This document shows positions 13,342-21,881 of a stretch of DNA of 64,000 nt, one piece after another (position 1 is the first letter of the stretch; each line of letters opens with the position of its first letter). Made by a program: the position numbers and the translations under genes. The DNA comes from Penium margaritaceum (lineage: Eukaryota; Streptophyta; Zygnematophyceae; Desmidiales; Peniaceae). The notes below the pieces were generated by a model. The model made no database searches and was not told where the DNA came from. It saw only the letters and a program-made list of their open reading frames with translations. The stretch spans positions 34,499 through 98,498 of the forward strand of contig SZWC01007268.1 in the NCBI GenBank assembly GCA_023375785.1, written 5' to 3'.

Positions 13342-14868
13342 ATGGACGAGACCGACATTGATGAGGTGGTTCAGTCGGCTATCGTGGAGCACGTCGTTCG
13401 TCTCCGTGGCCTCCTCCACTCCATCCTTTTTGCCATTCTAGCCCAAATTACAAGGCGCATCCTACGTCGTGTCAACCGGCGTCCCATGTTGACCGGCGCG
13501 CTAAGTGGCCTAGCATGGTTGGCGGAGTTGGAAATGGGGCATCCTCAACGCCTCTACAACATGGCAAGGGTCTCCCTCACAACATGGCGCATTATTGTGG
13601 AGGAATTTCGTGACGGCGGCAACATTCGTGAGACTTGGAGGTTGACTATGGAGGAGAAGTTGTTCATTTGGCTTCAATGCACGACGTTTGGGTTCAGTGT
13701 GCGAGAGCTTAGCGAGAGATTCCAAAGGGGGCANCATCCTACGTCGTGTCAACCGGCGTCCCATGTTGACCGGCGCGCTAAGTGGCCTAGCATGGTTGGC
13801 GGAGTTGGAAATGGGGCATCCTCAACGCCTCTACAACATGGCAAGGGTCTCCCTCACAACATGGCGCATTATTGTGGAGGAATTTTGTGACGGCGGCAAC
13901 ATTCGTGAGACTTGGAGGTTGACTATGGAGGAGAAGTTGTTCATTTGGTTTCAATGCACGGCGTTTGGGTTAAGTGTGCGGGAGCTTAGTGAGAGATTCC
14001 AAAGGGGGCATGCAACTATTCTACGTGCTTTGCGTGAGGTTGTGAGAGCAATTTGTCGTTGTGCTCCACAAGCCATTCGCATGCCGGCCGCGGATACACC
14101 ACCACCACCTTTATGGAACGGTCGGCGGGACTACCTCCCATGTTCCAACATTGCATTGGGGCCATCGACGGTACGCACGTTCCGGTGACCGTGCGTAACC
14201 GGCGCCGGCTTGCATACTTTGACCGCAACCGTGAAACCTCCCAAAACGTGTTGGCTTGTTGTGATGCACAACTCGTGTTCACATTTGTTTCCGTGGGGTG
14301 GGAGGGGTCCGTGCACGACTCAAGAATGTTTAGGGATGCATTACAACGTGGATTGCTCATTCCTCGAGGCAAATTTCTATTGGCCGATGCCGGTTTTCCG
14401 GAAGGCCATGGCCTCATGACTCCCTACCGCGGGCGACGCTACCACCTTCAAGAGTTTGGTGCGCATCAACTACGCCCACAAGATCCCGAAGAGCTCTTCA
14501 ATCGTCGGCATGCATCAGCCCGAAGCATGATTGAGAGAGCCTTCGGTTTGCTCAAGCAAAGATTTCGTATTTTGCGTGCGATGCCGGAGTACGACGTCCA
14601 ATTCCAAGCTTACATTATCCTTTCATGCATGGTTATGCACAACATCATCTACCGCATTCAACCCTTTGCAAGCATGGTACACATCACGCAAGAAGCGGGC
14701 GAACTTGGGGATGGGGAAAGGAGGAGGCAAGGAAGGGAGCCACGCAATGGAGACAATGCCATGCGTGCGACCCGAGTCATGATCGCTAGTCAAATGTGGG
14801 CGGATTATGTTTGTTGGAGGGATGACAACGAGGATGGAGAGGGTACGGATGTTGATCACAATGAATAA
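13342..14868 (+). pseudogene. PIF/Harbinger (DDE_Tnp_4) transposase, disrupted
   Basis: The likely start is the ATG at 13342 (MDETDIDEVV). An N-terminal helical region and a helix-turn-helix-like block (TMEEKLFIWLQ...SVRELSERFQRG) are followed by the catalytic domain. The first Asp is in GAIDGTHV (about 14167), the second in LLADAGFP (about 14386), and the Glu in SMIERAFGLLKQRF (about 14533). All three catalytic residues are present. The reading frame is broken twice: by a 277-bp direct duplication with an N at its junction (13734), and by a +/-1 shift near 14080-14100. From there the catalytic part is open to the TAA at 14868. The duplication may be an assembly error, so the real gene could be closer to intact than it appears. 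Confidence 0.85.
13458..14010 (+). repeat. 277-bp direct duplication with an N at the junction
   Basis: 13458-13733 and 13735-14010 are nearly identical, with only a handful of differences (for example tttcgtg/ttttgtg, acgacgttt/acggcgttt). The single N at 13734 sits exactly between the copies. This looks like two overlapping contig ends, or two alleles or copies, joined by a placeholder base. Confidence 0.85.
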
Positions 14869-14893
14869 GTTCAATGGGCTTGTACATCATTGT

Positions 14894-16657
14894 CTAGTCA
14901 AAAGGCTCCGAGCACATCAATGCACCCTCGTCGTTCACATGCATGTTGTTGTGCTCACTCTTGTCCACATCCCACTCACGTGCACGCTTCGGCCCCTTGC
15001 TTGAAAGCACCACCACATCGGCATCGGTGTCGCCGGCATCCGAGCCACTTCCATTACTCCCATTGTCACTACCCGGCACCATCCTTGGCATGGTAGGGTT
15101 GTCCACACCCAAAACCGACCGCACGGTCTCTTCACGCAATGTGCCCTTGGTAAAAACATACATGGAACAATCAACCGCATTTTCGGCAAGCTTCAAGAGG
15201 AACTCACGCTTAAGTTCCTCATGAATGTATGGGTCATCTTGCACAATGAGCACGGCTTGGTCGAAGGTGGATCTCGGCCCGCCGGTTTGTGCAACCTTGC
15301 AGTTCATGTTGCTTGCGGACTTCGCAATGCGTTCGGCGGTCGCGAGCTGCTTGTCAATTGTGGCCCGACGCTCCACCCCCCCGTGCACATCCCCCAAAGG
15401 CATGACCTCGGGCGCATCATCACTGTTGTCACTCATGGTGGAGGTGGACATGACATTTTCACCGGTGGCTTTGTCATCCCGAAATAGCTTAGTGGCAAAG
15501 TCATACCATGGGATTCTTTTTCCCTCCAACTGATTGATTATGCGTGGGTGCAAAGCTCGGAGTTGCCTCCACCGCTCGGGTTCAAGCTCAAGCTTCCATG
15601 TCGTGCGGTTCAAAGGCTTACCTGTCAAGCCGGCGATGCCGAACGCGATCTTCCACACGCGCATCAAGTTGTCAATGCGGTTGCGCACTTGGGTAGGGGT
15701 GACCACGGTCTTGATGCCGAGGACCTTGGGCACGTCCGGGGCAATGGCGTTTTGTAGCTTTGCCATCCACCCACGGGTTGGACAGAACTCCACGACGTAG
15801 TCCAAGGCGAGACCGAGAAGTGCCATATCACGTTCGGGAGTCCAGAAGTCACCCGGAAGCTTCCCGCCGGATCCGTCGCCTCCCGCACTTGTGGCCTCTG
15901 CCTCCGAAACCGCTCCCACGTTGCCCGTGACGTTGTACGTTGTGGCGGCGTTGGAACGTGGGAGTGGAGGATGGGGAGGGGGGGGCGAAGCAGCACTGGC
16001 AGTCGGCGCACTCGCCCCACTCGCCGCCGCACCCCCCAGGGTCGGGGATGTTGCACATACCGGCGGTGCGAAGGAAGGGGCCAAAGGGGGGACTGCGGCT
16101 GCGCGGGCGACTAGCGTTTCTGCATGCGCCGAAGACACCACAGTGTCGTCGCCGGGGATGTCACGCCCGCCTTCGGGAGTGACGGGCACCAGGTCCGGCG
16201 TGGACGATTGAGACCCGCCGCCGGCCTCACTTGAATCCGGGACGGAACGCGGGGTAGCGGGGGCTGCATAACGCCATAGCATGAAGTCCGGAATGGGAAC
16301 ATCAAAACAAGCGTTCCGTAACTCTGCTGCAAAAGGAGGGACAGGGAACGGCGTGTTACCGGGGTTGTAGGTGGCCGGACCCCACCACGGCGTGCGGTTG
16401 TACCGGCTACCGACGGAGGCGGAGTCAGCTGGTAGGGAGGGGGGCGCCACCAAGTCGCGGCCACCACTGCGGTTGCCGATGCGGCCGCCAGCAGTTGCCC
16501 GCATTGGCTGGCGGAAGCGTCCGCGGCCACGTGGAAGGGTGGTGGATGGAGGTGAAGTAGGATTAGCGGCCGACAATGAGGGCAGCGGGCGCAAGGGGCG
16601 AAGTCCATAAGGTGCTGACGACGTAGGGGCGGAGGTGGAGGAGTCTTCAGGATCCAT
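14894..16657 (-). CDS. Harbinger-associated Myb/SANT-like DNA-binding protein
   Basis: An intact 587-codon gene on the minus strand. The start is the first ATG of the open frame (MDPEDSSTSAP), which sits in an excellent Kozak context (GCCGCCATGG); the frame upstream holds no other ATG. The N-terminal ~250 residues are low-complexity, rich in Pro, Ser, Ala and Arg. A Myb/SANT-like (trihelix-type) domain follows at about residues 270-390, from FWTPERDMALLGLALDYVV through WRQLRALHPRIINQ to IPWYDFATKLFRDD. The C-terminal third is acidic and helical, with basic KGPKRAREWD near the end. In PIF/Harbinger elements such a protein binds the element ends and helps nuclear import of the transposase (known for the family). 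Its convergence with the transposase gene, 25 bp stop-to-stop, supports that role. Confidence 0.85.
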   Translation of the reverse strand: MDPEDSSTSAPTSSAPYGLRPLRPLPSLSAANPTSPPSTTLPRGRGRFRQPMRATAGGRIGNRSGGRDLVAPPSLPADSASVGSRYNRTPWWGPATYNPGNTPFPVPPFAAELRNACFDVPIPDFMLWRYAAPATPRSVPDSSEAGGGSQSSTPDLVPVTPEGGRDIPGDDTVVSSAHAETLVARAAAVPPLAPSFAPPVCATSPTLGGAAASGASAPTASAASPPPPHPPLPRSNAATTYNVTGNVGAVSEAEATSAGGDGSGGKLPGDFWTPERDMALLGLALDYVVEFCPTRGWMAKLQNAIAPDVPKVLGIKTVVTPTQVRNRIDNLMRVWKIAFGIAGLTGKPLNRTTWKLELEPERWRQLRALHPRIINQLEGKRIPWYDFATKLFRDDKATGENVMSTSTMSDNSDDAPEVMPLGDVHGGVERRATIDKQLATAERIAKSASNMNCKVAQTGGPRSTFDQAVLIVQDDPYIHEELKREFLLKLAENAVDCSMYVFTKGTLREETVRSVLGVDNPTMPRMVPGSDNGSNGSGSDAGDTDADVVVLSSKGPKRAREWDVDKSEHNNMHVNDEGALMCSEPFD

Positions 16658-16954
16658 GGCGGCGGGAGTAGGAGTCTGGATGGAAGGAATGGAAGGTATT
16701 GGGCAGAATGGCGTGTAGTAGCCTGCACTAGTACGTGGCGTGCCAACGAGTCGCGCTGGAGAGGGCCATGGGAGCGGCTCGATGCGGTCGGCGGCGCAGC
16801 CCGCAGCGCGATGGCGTCGCGTCCCATGGTTTGGGTTTCCGAAGCTTCGAACTGTTTGAAGGTTCAAATTTTAATGACTTTTTGGACCAGTATGATGGAG
16901 CATATCTAGCCGCAATTTTCATTATATCCACTATTCGGGTTCACTTTAAACGGC

Positions 16955-17027
16955 CTGCCGCAGAAGTCTGCGGCAGACCGTTTTGGCAAAAAAAAAAGCC
17001 AATGCGGTGGCCCTGGCCTGCCGCAGA
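16955..17027. repeat. right subterminal CTGCCGCAGA repeats
   Basis: CTGCCGCAGA at 16955-16964 and 17018-17027, and inverted at 16967-16976. With the left-end set this makes six sites, all within about 300 bp of an element end. Confidence 0.6.
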
Positions 17028-17210
17028 ACTCGAGTGAAACGGCTTGCCCAATGACGAGTGAGGGCGCGATAGCTGCCGTGGACCTGCCGGCTGCGGTGGA
17101 TCTGCGGTGGTCGCTAATTCTCGCTAATTTTTTGGCCAGTGCCACATCAGATCGCGAGCTCCTCGCAACGCCAGGTCAGCTCGCAGACGCCTCTTTGCCG
17201 CGCGCGCCTT

Positions 17211-17245
17211 CCCTGCCGTGCCTGAGTCCAGCGAGTCTGGACCAG
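17211..17245 (-). repeat. right terminal inverted repeat of Harbinger element
   Basis: Reverse complement starts CTGGTCCAGACTCG, matching 12934-12968 at 32 of 35 positions. Bases 17250-17392 hold nothing else I recognise. Confidence 0.75.
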
Positions 17246-17392
17246 TCCCCCAAACGCACCCACACGCGGCAGGCGTGTTGCCACCTCCCCGCCCGCCACA
17301 TTTTCCGTGATACATTGCGATGCTCCCCCGATCTTCGCATCGCGATGAAGTCGCGGTTCGCTACAGTAATGCGATGTTTATTTGCATATAAA

Positions 17393-17990
17393 GGCCGGGG
17401 TCACAGGCCATCAGATGGGCTTTAAAAAAAGTGCAGGAACGGCAAAATTAAATCGGACGGATTATCTGGAACGATTCACTGGCCATCACGGTCACATGCC
17501 ATCAGCCTCGCTGATGGGTAAAAAATCAGGTCTTTCCCGCCACTAGTTCAAGTTTTTATTTTAAAATGGGTCAATGGGTAACGCGACTTTCGCCGTCGTG
17601 CGAAACAGGCAGGTGTTATCTGATCCGAAGGTGGGTCTTTTTAATTAAAATTTGCCAGTTTCGCGCGATGACGAGGTCGGCCCATCAGCGCCCATCAACC
17701 AAAAGGGTTGATGGGCGTTGATGGGCAGTAACGCGCGCTGACAGCCAGGTGGAGCTGTCGGTCACGCTAGGTCCATCACCATCACGGTCATACGCCATCA
17801 GTCGAATACGGTTTCACGACCAGTTGTGGCGGTGACGAAGCTGGCGCGAAGATGTCAAATTTTTAGAGCCAACTACGAGGGCGGTGAGCGATATGAAACT
17901 TCGCGCTGGAACAGACGCCATCAGCCGGCCATCAGCCGGTTTTCGTCGTCGAATTTTCAAGCCCATCAGTGATGGCCTGTGACCCCGGCC
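17393..17990. mobile_element. foldback MITE with 21-bp perfect TIRs and CCATCA repeats
   Basis: 17393-17413 (GGCCGGGGTCACAGGCC...) is repeated perfectly inverted at 17970-17990. The ~600-bp interior has no coding potential. It carries about fifteen copies of CCATCA/TGATGG in both orientations, including a palindrome around 17692-17716 and two 'ccatcacggtca' blocks (17484, 17780). Outside the perfect repeat, CGATGTTT lies on both sides (17373 and inverted at 17992-17999), so the true ends may be slightly further out. No clear target duplication is visible and the superfamily is not assigned. Confidence 0.75.
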
Positions 17991-19668
17991 AAACATCGAG
18001 AAAGTACGAATCGGTACCTACAACGACCTGTCTCCACGTCAGCCGGGAACCGTTCTTCTTACTTTGCGCGCAATGTCCGATATCGGCCCAACATCGCTCA
18101 CCATCGAGATAGAAGGCAATATTTCCGCATTCCGACTTCCTGCTTGTTGCTTGGTTACTTCGGACAGCGGAAACAAGGATTTTTTACATGGTTTTATTTG
18201 GTGCATTAAGAAGGCTTAACCCACGGGCAGCCGTCAAGAATCTCTCGATTTACTTTCAAGCACTCGATTTCTAGAGGAATTTATACCTCAAAAATCACCA
18301 TCACAAAAGGGAGATGGTGGAAACATGTTTTACCATGATATGGTGATTTTTCAGAATCACGGACAAAACCCGAGTCGCACGATGCAAAAATCAGCGACAT
18401 CACGGGAGTCGCAGAAGATGTCTTTGAGTTGCAAATCAACACCGGCGGAGGTAATCTACCTGATTCCAGCATTGCAAAGCACATCAGGTAAAAGTGCGAC
18501 ATTACTCTGTTCGGTAGCGGAAGGTACCACAAAAGGGCTTACATCTTCATCGAGATGTTGGCCCCTCAAGAGACCGTGTTGTTGTAAATGAGATGTTTGA
18601 ACCTCGATGTAGCCGCAGTGTGCGAACTTCTTCTGATGCACGGATGCATATAAATATCACCAAAGTATGATTCTTTTCATTCGCAGAATTGCGTGCAACA
18701 TGGACTAGAAACAAGCCCTGCTTTTGGTGAAGGAAAAAAATATCGTAGGATCATTGCGTTGCTTTGAGATGTTTTTGTATTCCTCACACTCTAGCCTACT
18801 AAACAAATGCATGTATCTCTCCAAAACATCATTTATTTCTCTTTGTGTACCAAAAAGATCCTTTGGGCGTCTACAATGGTTGCCGGCTAGAATGAGGACC
18901 ATCTAGATCAATAAAAAATGCTTTTACCGTTTGTTGCATCTTCTATTGCGATGTTAGGAACACGGTTTGGGGCGATGTGCATTCTTGTCAACATCAGCCA
19001 GTAAACTCGAGTCGCAACGGTCCAAAACAAAAAAAATCACAATGCTCTTAAAGAAGTGTGCGTGATGAAAATCTCTGTCGGCGAGAACAATCAAACTCAC
19101 GCCAACCGTGCATGGAATTCAGGGCATTTTGTGACATACATCTGGAACCTAGCCAAGGCTTCAAGGAAAGACTATGCATCATTAACTAGATGCAAATCCC
19201 ATAGTGACAACAACACGGTCCCAATGCTTCAACACGGTCCCTAAATTCCTATAGATCGCTCTCTTTGAAGCTGCCATGGCTCAAAAGCAACGAATCCACC
19301 CTCCCCCATGTGTGCACAACCAAGACCGTTCCGCCTTCACCATCACACGTCCGGCAAGAAACAATTAACAGTAAAACTTTGGAAAACATGTTTGAACTCC
19401 ATCTACCCCTTCTACCCCTTTTGCGTCCTTTTAACTCACATGACGTCCCTGTTTCTCTACATGTACCTTCTGCACCCCCCAGTCTCCCCTCATTTACACG
19501 TTCTCCTTCCCCTAGGACAATTATTCCACCAAACCAATCCTCCACTTTATTCCTCTCCTAATACCGAGCTTCCTTTCTTCCTTTTTTATCACTTCTTCAA
19601 CAAACATCCCTTCTCACAAAACCTTCCTTTACCCCAAAAAGTCTGATCAATTCATTGGCCATTATCCA
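17991..19668. other. no gene recognised
   Basis: Mixed-composition sequence without a convincing reading frame. The only structures noted are a 12-bp inverted repeat (AAAAATCACCAT 18290-18301 and ATGGTGATTTTT 18340-18351) and a C/T-rich stretch at 19390-19640 just before the LINE frame. That stretch could be the LINE 5' region. Confidence 0.4.
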
Positions 19669-19773
19669 ATGGTGCGCATAAGATGCGCCAATACACCCAA
19701 TTCAGCCCCATTCCAAGTATGTGCAGTCAATGCAAATAGTTTTAATTCCAAGGGGAAATATGACCTCTTGGCT
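19669..19773 (+). pseudogene. LINE endonuclease (ORF2) N-terminal fragment
   Basis: An open stretch with VNANSFNSKGKYDLLA, the shape of the first strand of LINE apurinic-type endonucleases (LNxNSxN...GK). It stops at the hAT-like MITE at 19774. The frame resumes after the MITE at 26943 (TFLQVYQVALCIIT), joining cleanly across the insertion. LINE ORF2 endonuclease nicks target DNA for reverse transcription. Assignment rests on the combined pattern of the two halves. Confidence 0.65.
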
Positions 19774-20183
19774 CAGGGTGCACACCAGTTTAGAATTGTG
19801 ATTTTGACAATGAAACCCGATGTAATGAGGAGCCCCTTTTTCCTGGCATACTCGGGGTCTCACCCGGGATTTGGGGGCATCTGGGCCATTTTCCGTTTTT
19901 TTGAAATTTTGGCTCGCAGTCCAGCTCACCTCCGCTTGACCGCAACTGTGCGGATGCGGGGATGCGAGGACGCGAGGACGCGAGGAACGAGCGAGCAACT
20001 GCGAGCTCCACACGCAAAGGGCGTGTTTCACTCGTACCTTTGCGTGGCGTTCCGAACACGCCACACGAGGGTGGCTTCTCCTCCTCTCGGCGAGTGGCGT
20101 AGCGGTGACGCCATCCGTCGAGGGGTTGTTTCGACGGACGGCCCCGGCAACGGACGCGGTCAACGGTGGCAGTAAAACCGGTG

Positions 20184-20208
20184 ACTGCGACCGTGCAACG
20201 GTCGCAGT
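20184..20208. promoter_or_regulatory. 11-bp perfect inverted repeat in LTR U3
   Basis: ACTGCGACCGT, then a 3-base loop (gca), then ACGGTCGCAGT. The same hairpin with loop gcg is at 25813-25837 in the 3' LTR. Conservation in both LTRs despite ~6% divergence makes it a candidate regulatory palindrome (inference). Confidence 0.5.
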
Positions 20209-20346
20209 TCTCTGGTGGCGTGCGCAACACCGCGATCGCACCCACCGCCGCGAGAAATATGCGACTAACGGGGCGGCTCGCCGAGAGACAGAAGGGACCG
20301 TCGATCTGGACGATCGACGGCTGGGGACTTCTCGCACAAGGCACTA

Positions 20347-20405
20347 GGTGCAAGTAGGGCACCGAGTTCAGGTGCAAGTAGGACACCTAGTAAAGGTGCA
20401 AGTAG
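20347..20405 (+). repeat. 24-bp tandem repeat upstream of the LTR TATA box
   Basis: GGTGCAAGTAG begins at 20347, 20371 and 20395, a 24-bp period, about 60-115 bp upstream of TATAAAT. It is also present in the 3' LTR (from about 25977). This is a typical position for a U3 enhancer. Confidence 0.55.
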
Positions 20406-20463
20406 CTTGTTGTAGCAAGCTAGGACAGCAGTAGGCTGAGGCTTGGGCTAGCCAGCAGGACAG

Positions 20464-20470
20464 TATAAAT
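20464..20470 (+). promoter_or_regulatory. TATA box of 5' LTR
   Basis: TATAAAT in the context cagTATAAATaccctg. The identical site is at 26093-26099 in the 3' LTR. It drives the retroelement transcript. Confidence 0.65.
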
Positions 20471-20607
20471 ACCCTGTACTCAGTTCAATCTAATTAACCT
20501 GTATTTTCCAGCTCTGGCTTCCAGACATCTCCAAGTCTATCTTTCCGCTACGACTGTGCTCTCCACACACAAAGGCTAAATCTCCAAACAGCACCCACTC
20601 TCACATC

Positions 20608-20620
20608 TGGTATCAGAGCC
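20608..20620 (+). other. primer binding site of chromovirus B
   Basis: TGGTATCAGAGCC, a perfect match to the plant initiator-Met tRNA 3' end complement, two bases after the 5' LTR. Confidence 0.9.
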
Positions 20621-20963
20621 ATAGCCACACGTTGGGTGGAAGCGCTGCCGGAGCTCGCGAAACTTCAAGGAGTGAAGCCACGGACTACGCCGGACAACGT
20701 CAAGGCTGATCAAGAGGGAGATTACTGGACCAGACTTCGAAGCCAACGCACGAGCCAACCTGTGGAAAATTTTCTACATTTCCAGAGCGTCCACACGGCC
20801 TACCGTGCGCGCGCAGGATACAACGGGTGTCTCCCACGCACTTCGAAGACCTCGGATTTTCTTCCCGGACTGCCGAATTGCTGCCGGAAAATTTTTCGAT
20901 TGTTGCCGAAACGCTTCCAAATTTTTTCGAAGGATATCCAACGGCTAAAATTCATCAAGAGCC

Positions 20964-21881
20964 ATGGAGCAGGCCCTGCAGCAGATTGTGGAGCAGCTGG
21001 GAGCCCTCAAGCTGGAGAACGAGCGGCTCAATCGACAGATGGCTGACCTGTGGGACGGGACTAACGCTGGACAGGTTGGGGTGGCCCGGTCAAGGAGTCC
21101 GCCAAGACCAAAGCCAAAGGCTCCGGAACCGTTCAACCCCTCAGTCAAGGGTGCGAGTGTACGGACCTGGTTGTTCGCGATGAACAGCTACTTTGGGGCT
21201 CTGGGTCACCCTCCAGAGGAAGATGCTATGCGTGTGTCATTCGCGGTGACACTACTACGCGGAGCAGCATTGGAGTGGTGGAGGCAGCTGAGTATTCCGG
21301 CCACTCGAGGTGGAGGTGGGAACGCAGTTGTGCAACATGCTGTGTTGTGGCAGCCAGGCGCGGTGCAAGCTGAAGCGCGCATGCCGATGACATGGGAGCA
21401 GTTCCAGCAAGCCATCAGAGATCAATTTGATCTTGTGAACGCCTCCATGGTCGCACGCAACAAGCTGAAGCAGCTGAAGCAGATCGGCTCGGTACAGGAG
21501 TACACATGCCGTTTCCTGGCATTGTGCTCGGAGATCGACGACATGAGCAAGCCGGAGATGGCAGACAAATACCACGATGGCTTGAAGGTAGAGATTCAGC
21601 GAACGTTGGCACTTAGTGGAATCACGGAGTTCCAGGCGATGGTGGCCACTGCTGAGCGCGTTGACGCGCTACGCTATCATCGAGGGGGTTTCCGTGAGAA
21701 GCAGGAAAATTTTCAGCGTCGAGCACAGCACCAACAAACGGACCCCATGGAGATCGAGGTAGTGCAAGGAGGCCAGCACCAGAGCAATCCGCGTGGTGGG
21801 AACTATTGGATCTGTGGGAAGTCTGGGCACCACAAGAAGGATTGCAAGAAGAAGCAGCAGGGAAACGACAACCAGCAGTGA
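20964..21881 (+). CDS. Gag of chromovirus B
   Basis: An intact 305-aa frame starting GCCATGG (MEQALQQIVEQLGALKLENERL, which looks coiled-coil). A Retrotrans_gag domain spans about residues 70-225 (VRTWLFAMNSYFGAL, ALEWWRQL, WEQFQQAIRDQFDL, VQEYTCRFLAL). A C-terminal zinc knuckle lies near residue 280 and reads YWICGKSGHHKKDC: the first Cys of the CX2CX4HX4C pattern has become Tyr (tgt to tat), so RNA packaging would probably fail. Gag forms the virus-like particle. Its end overlaps the protease frame by 76 bp in the -1 frame, which is either a programmed frameshift or a later indel. Confidence 0.85.
   Translation: MEQALQQIVEQLGALKLENERLNRQMADLWDGTNAGQVGVARSRSPPRPKPKAPEPFNPSVKGASVRTWLFAMNSYFGALGHPPEEDAMRVSFAVTLLRGAALEWWRQLSIPATRGGGGNAVVQHAVLWQPGAVQAEARMPMTWEQFQQAIRDQFDLVNASMVARNKLKQLKQIGSVQEYTCRFLALCSEIDDMSKPEMADKYHDGLKVEIQRTLALSGITEFQAMVATAERVDALRYHRGGFREKQENFQRRAQHQQTDPMEIEVVQGGQHQSNPRGGNYWICGKSGHHKKDCKKKQQGNDNQQ

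Larger units (their letters stand above)
12931..17249. mobile_element. PIF/Harbinger DNA transposon, two genes, convergent
   Basis: A ~4.3-kb element bounded by ~35-bp imperfect terminal inverted repeats. It has subterminal CTGCCGCAGA repeats at both ends, a DDE transposase gene on the plus strand (broken) and a Myb/SANT-like gene on the minus strand (intact). The two stop codons are only about 25 bp apart. This gene pair is typical of PIF/Harbinger, where the Myb-like protein assists the transposase. The 3-bp target duplication usual for this superfamily could not be confirmed, because the repetitive flanks obscure the exact edges. Confidence 0.85.
19821..20605 (+). repeat. 5' LTR of chromovirus B
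   Basis: 785 bp, from TGTAATGAGG to CACTCTCACA. It contains a TATA box, a 24-bp tandem repeat and a perfect 11-bp hairpin, all conserved in the 3' LTR. Confidence 0.9.

Noticed and set aside
16111-16827. 238-aa minus-strand frame overlapping the Myb-like gene
   Set aside because: Shadow of the Pro/Ala-rich N-terminus of the gene at 14894-16657 in another frame.
18325-18591. 88-aa open frame
   Set aside because: No domain, unremarkable length for random sequence, no neighbours or repeats supporting it.
19702-20386. Long minus-strand frames (about 200 aa) over the chromovirus B 5' LTR, repeated at 25179-26015
   Set aside because: They cross the LTR boundary, are antisense to the element, and result from GC-rich LTR sequence.
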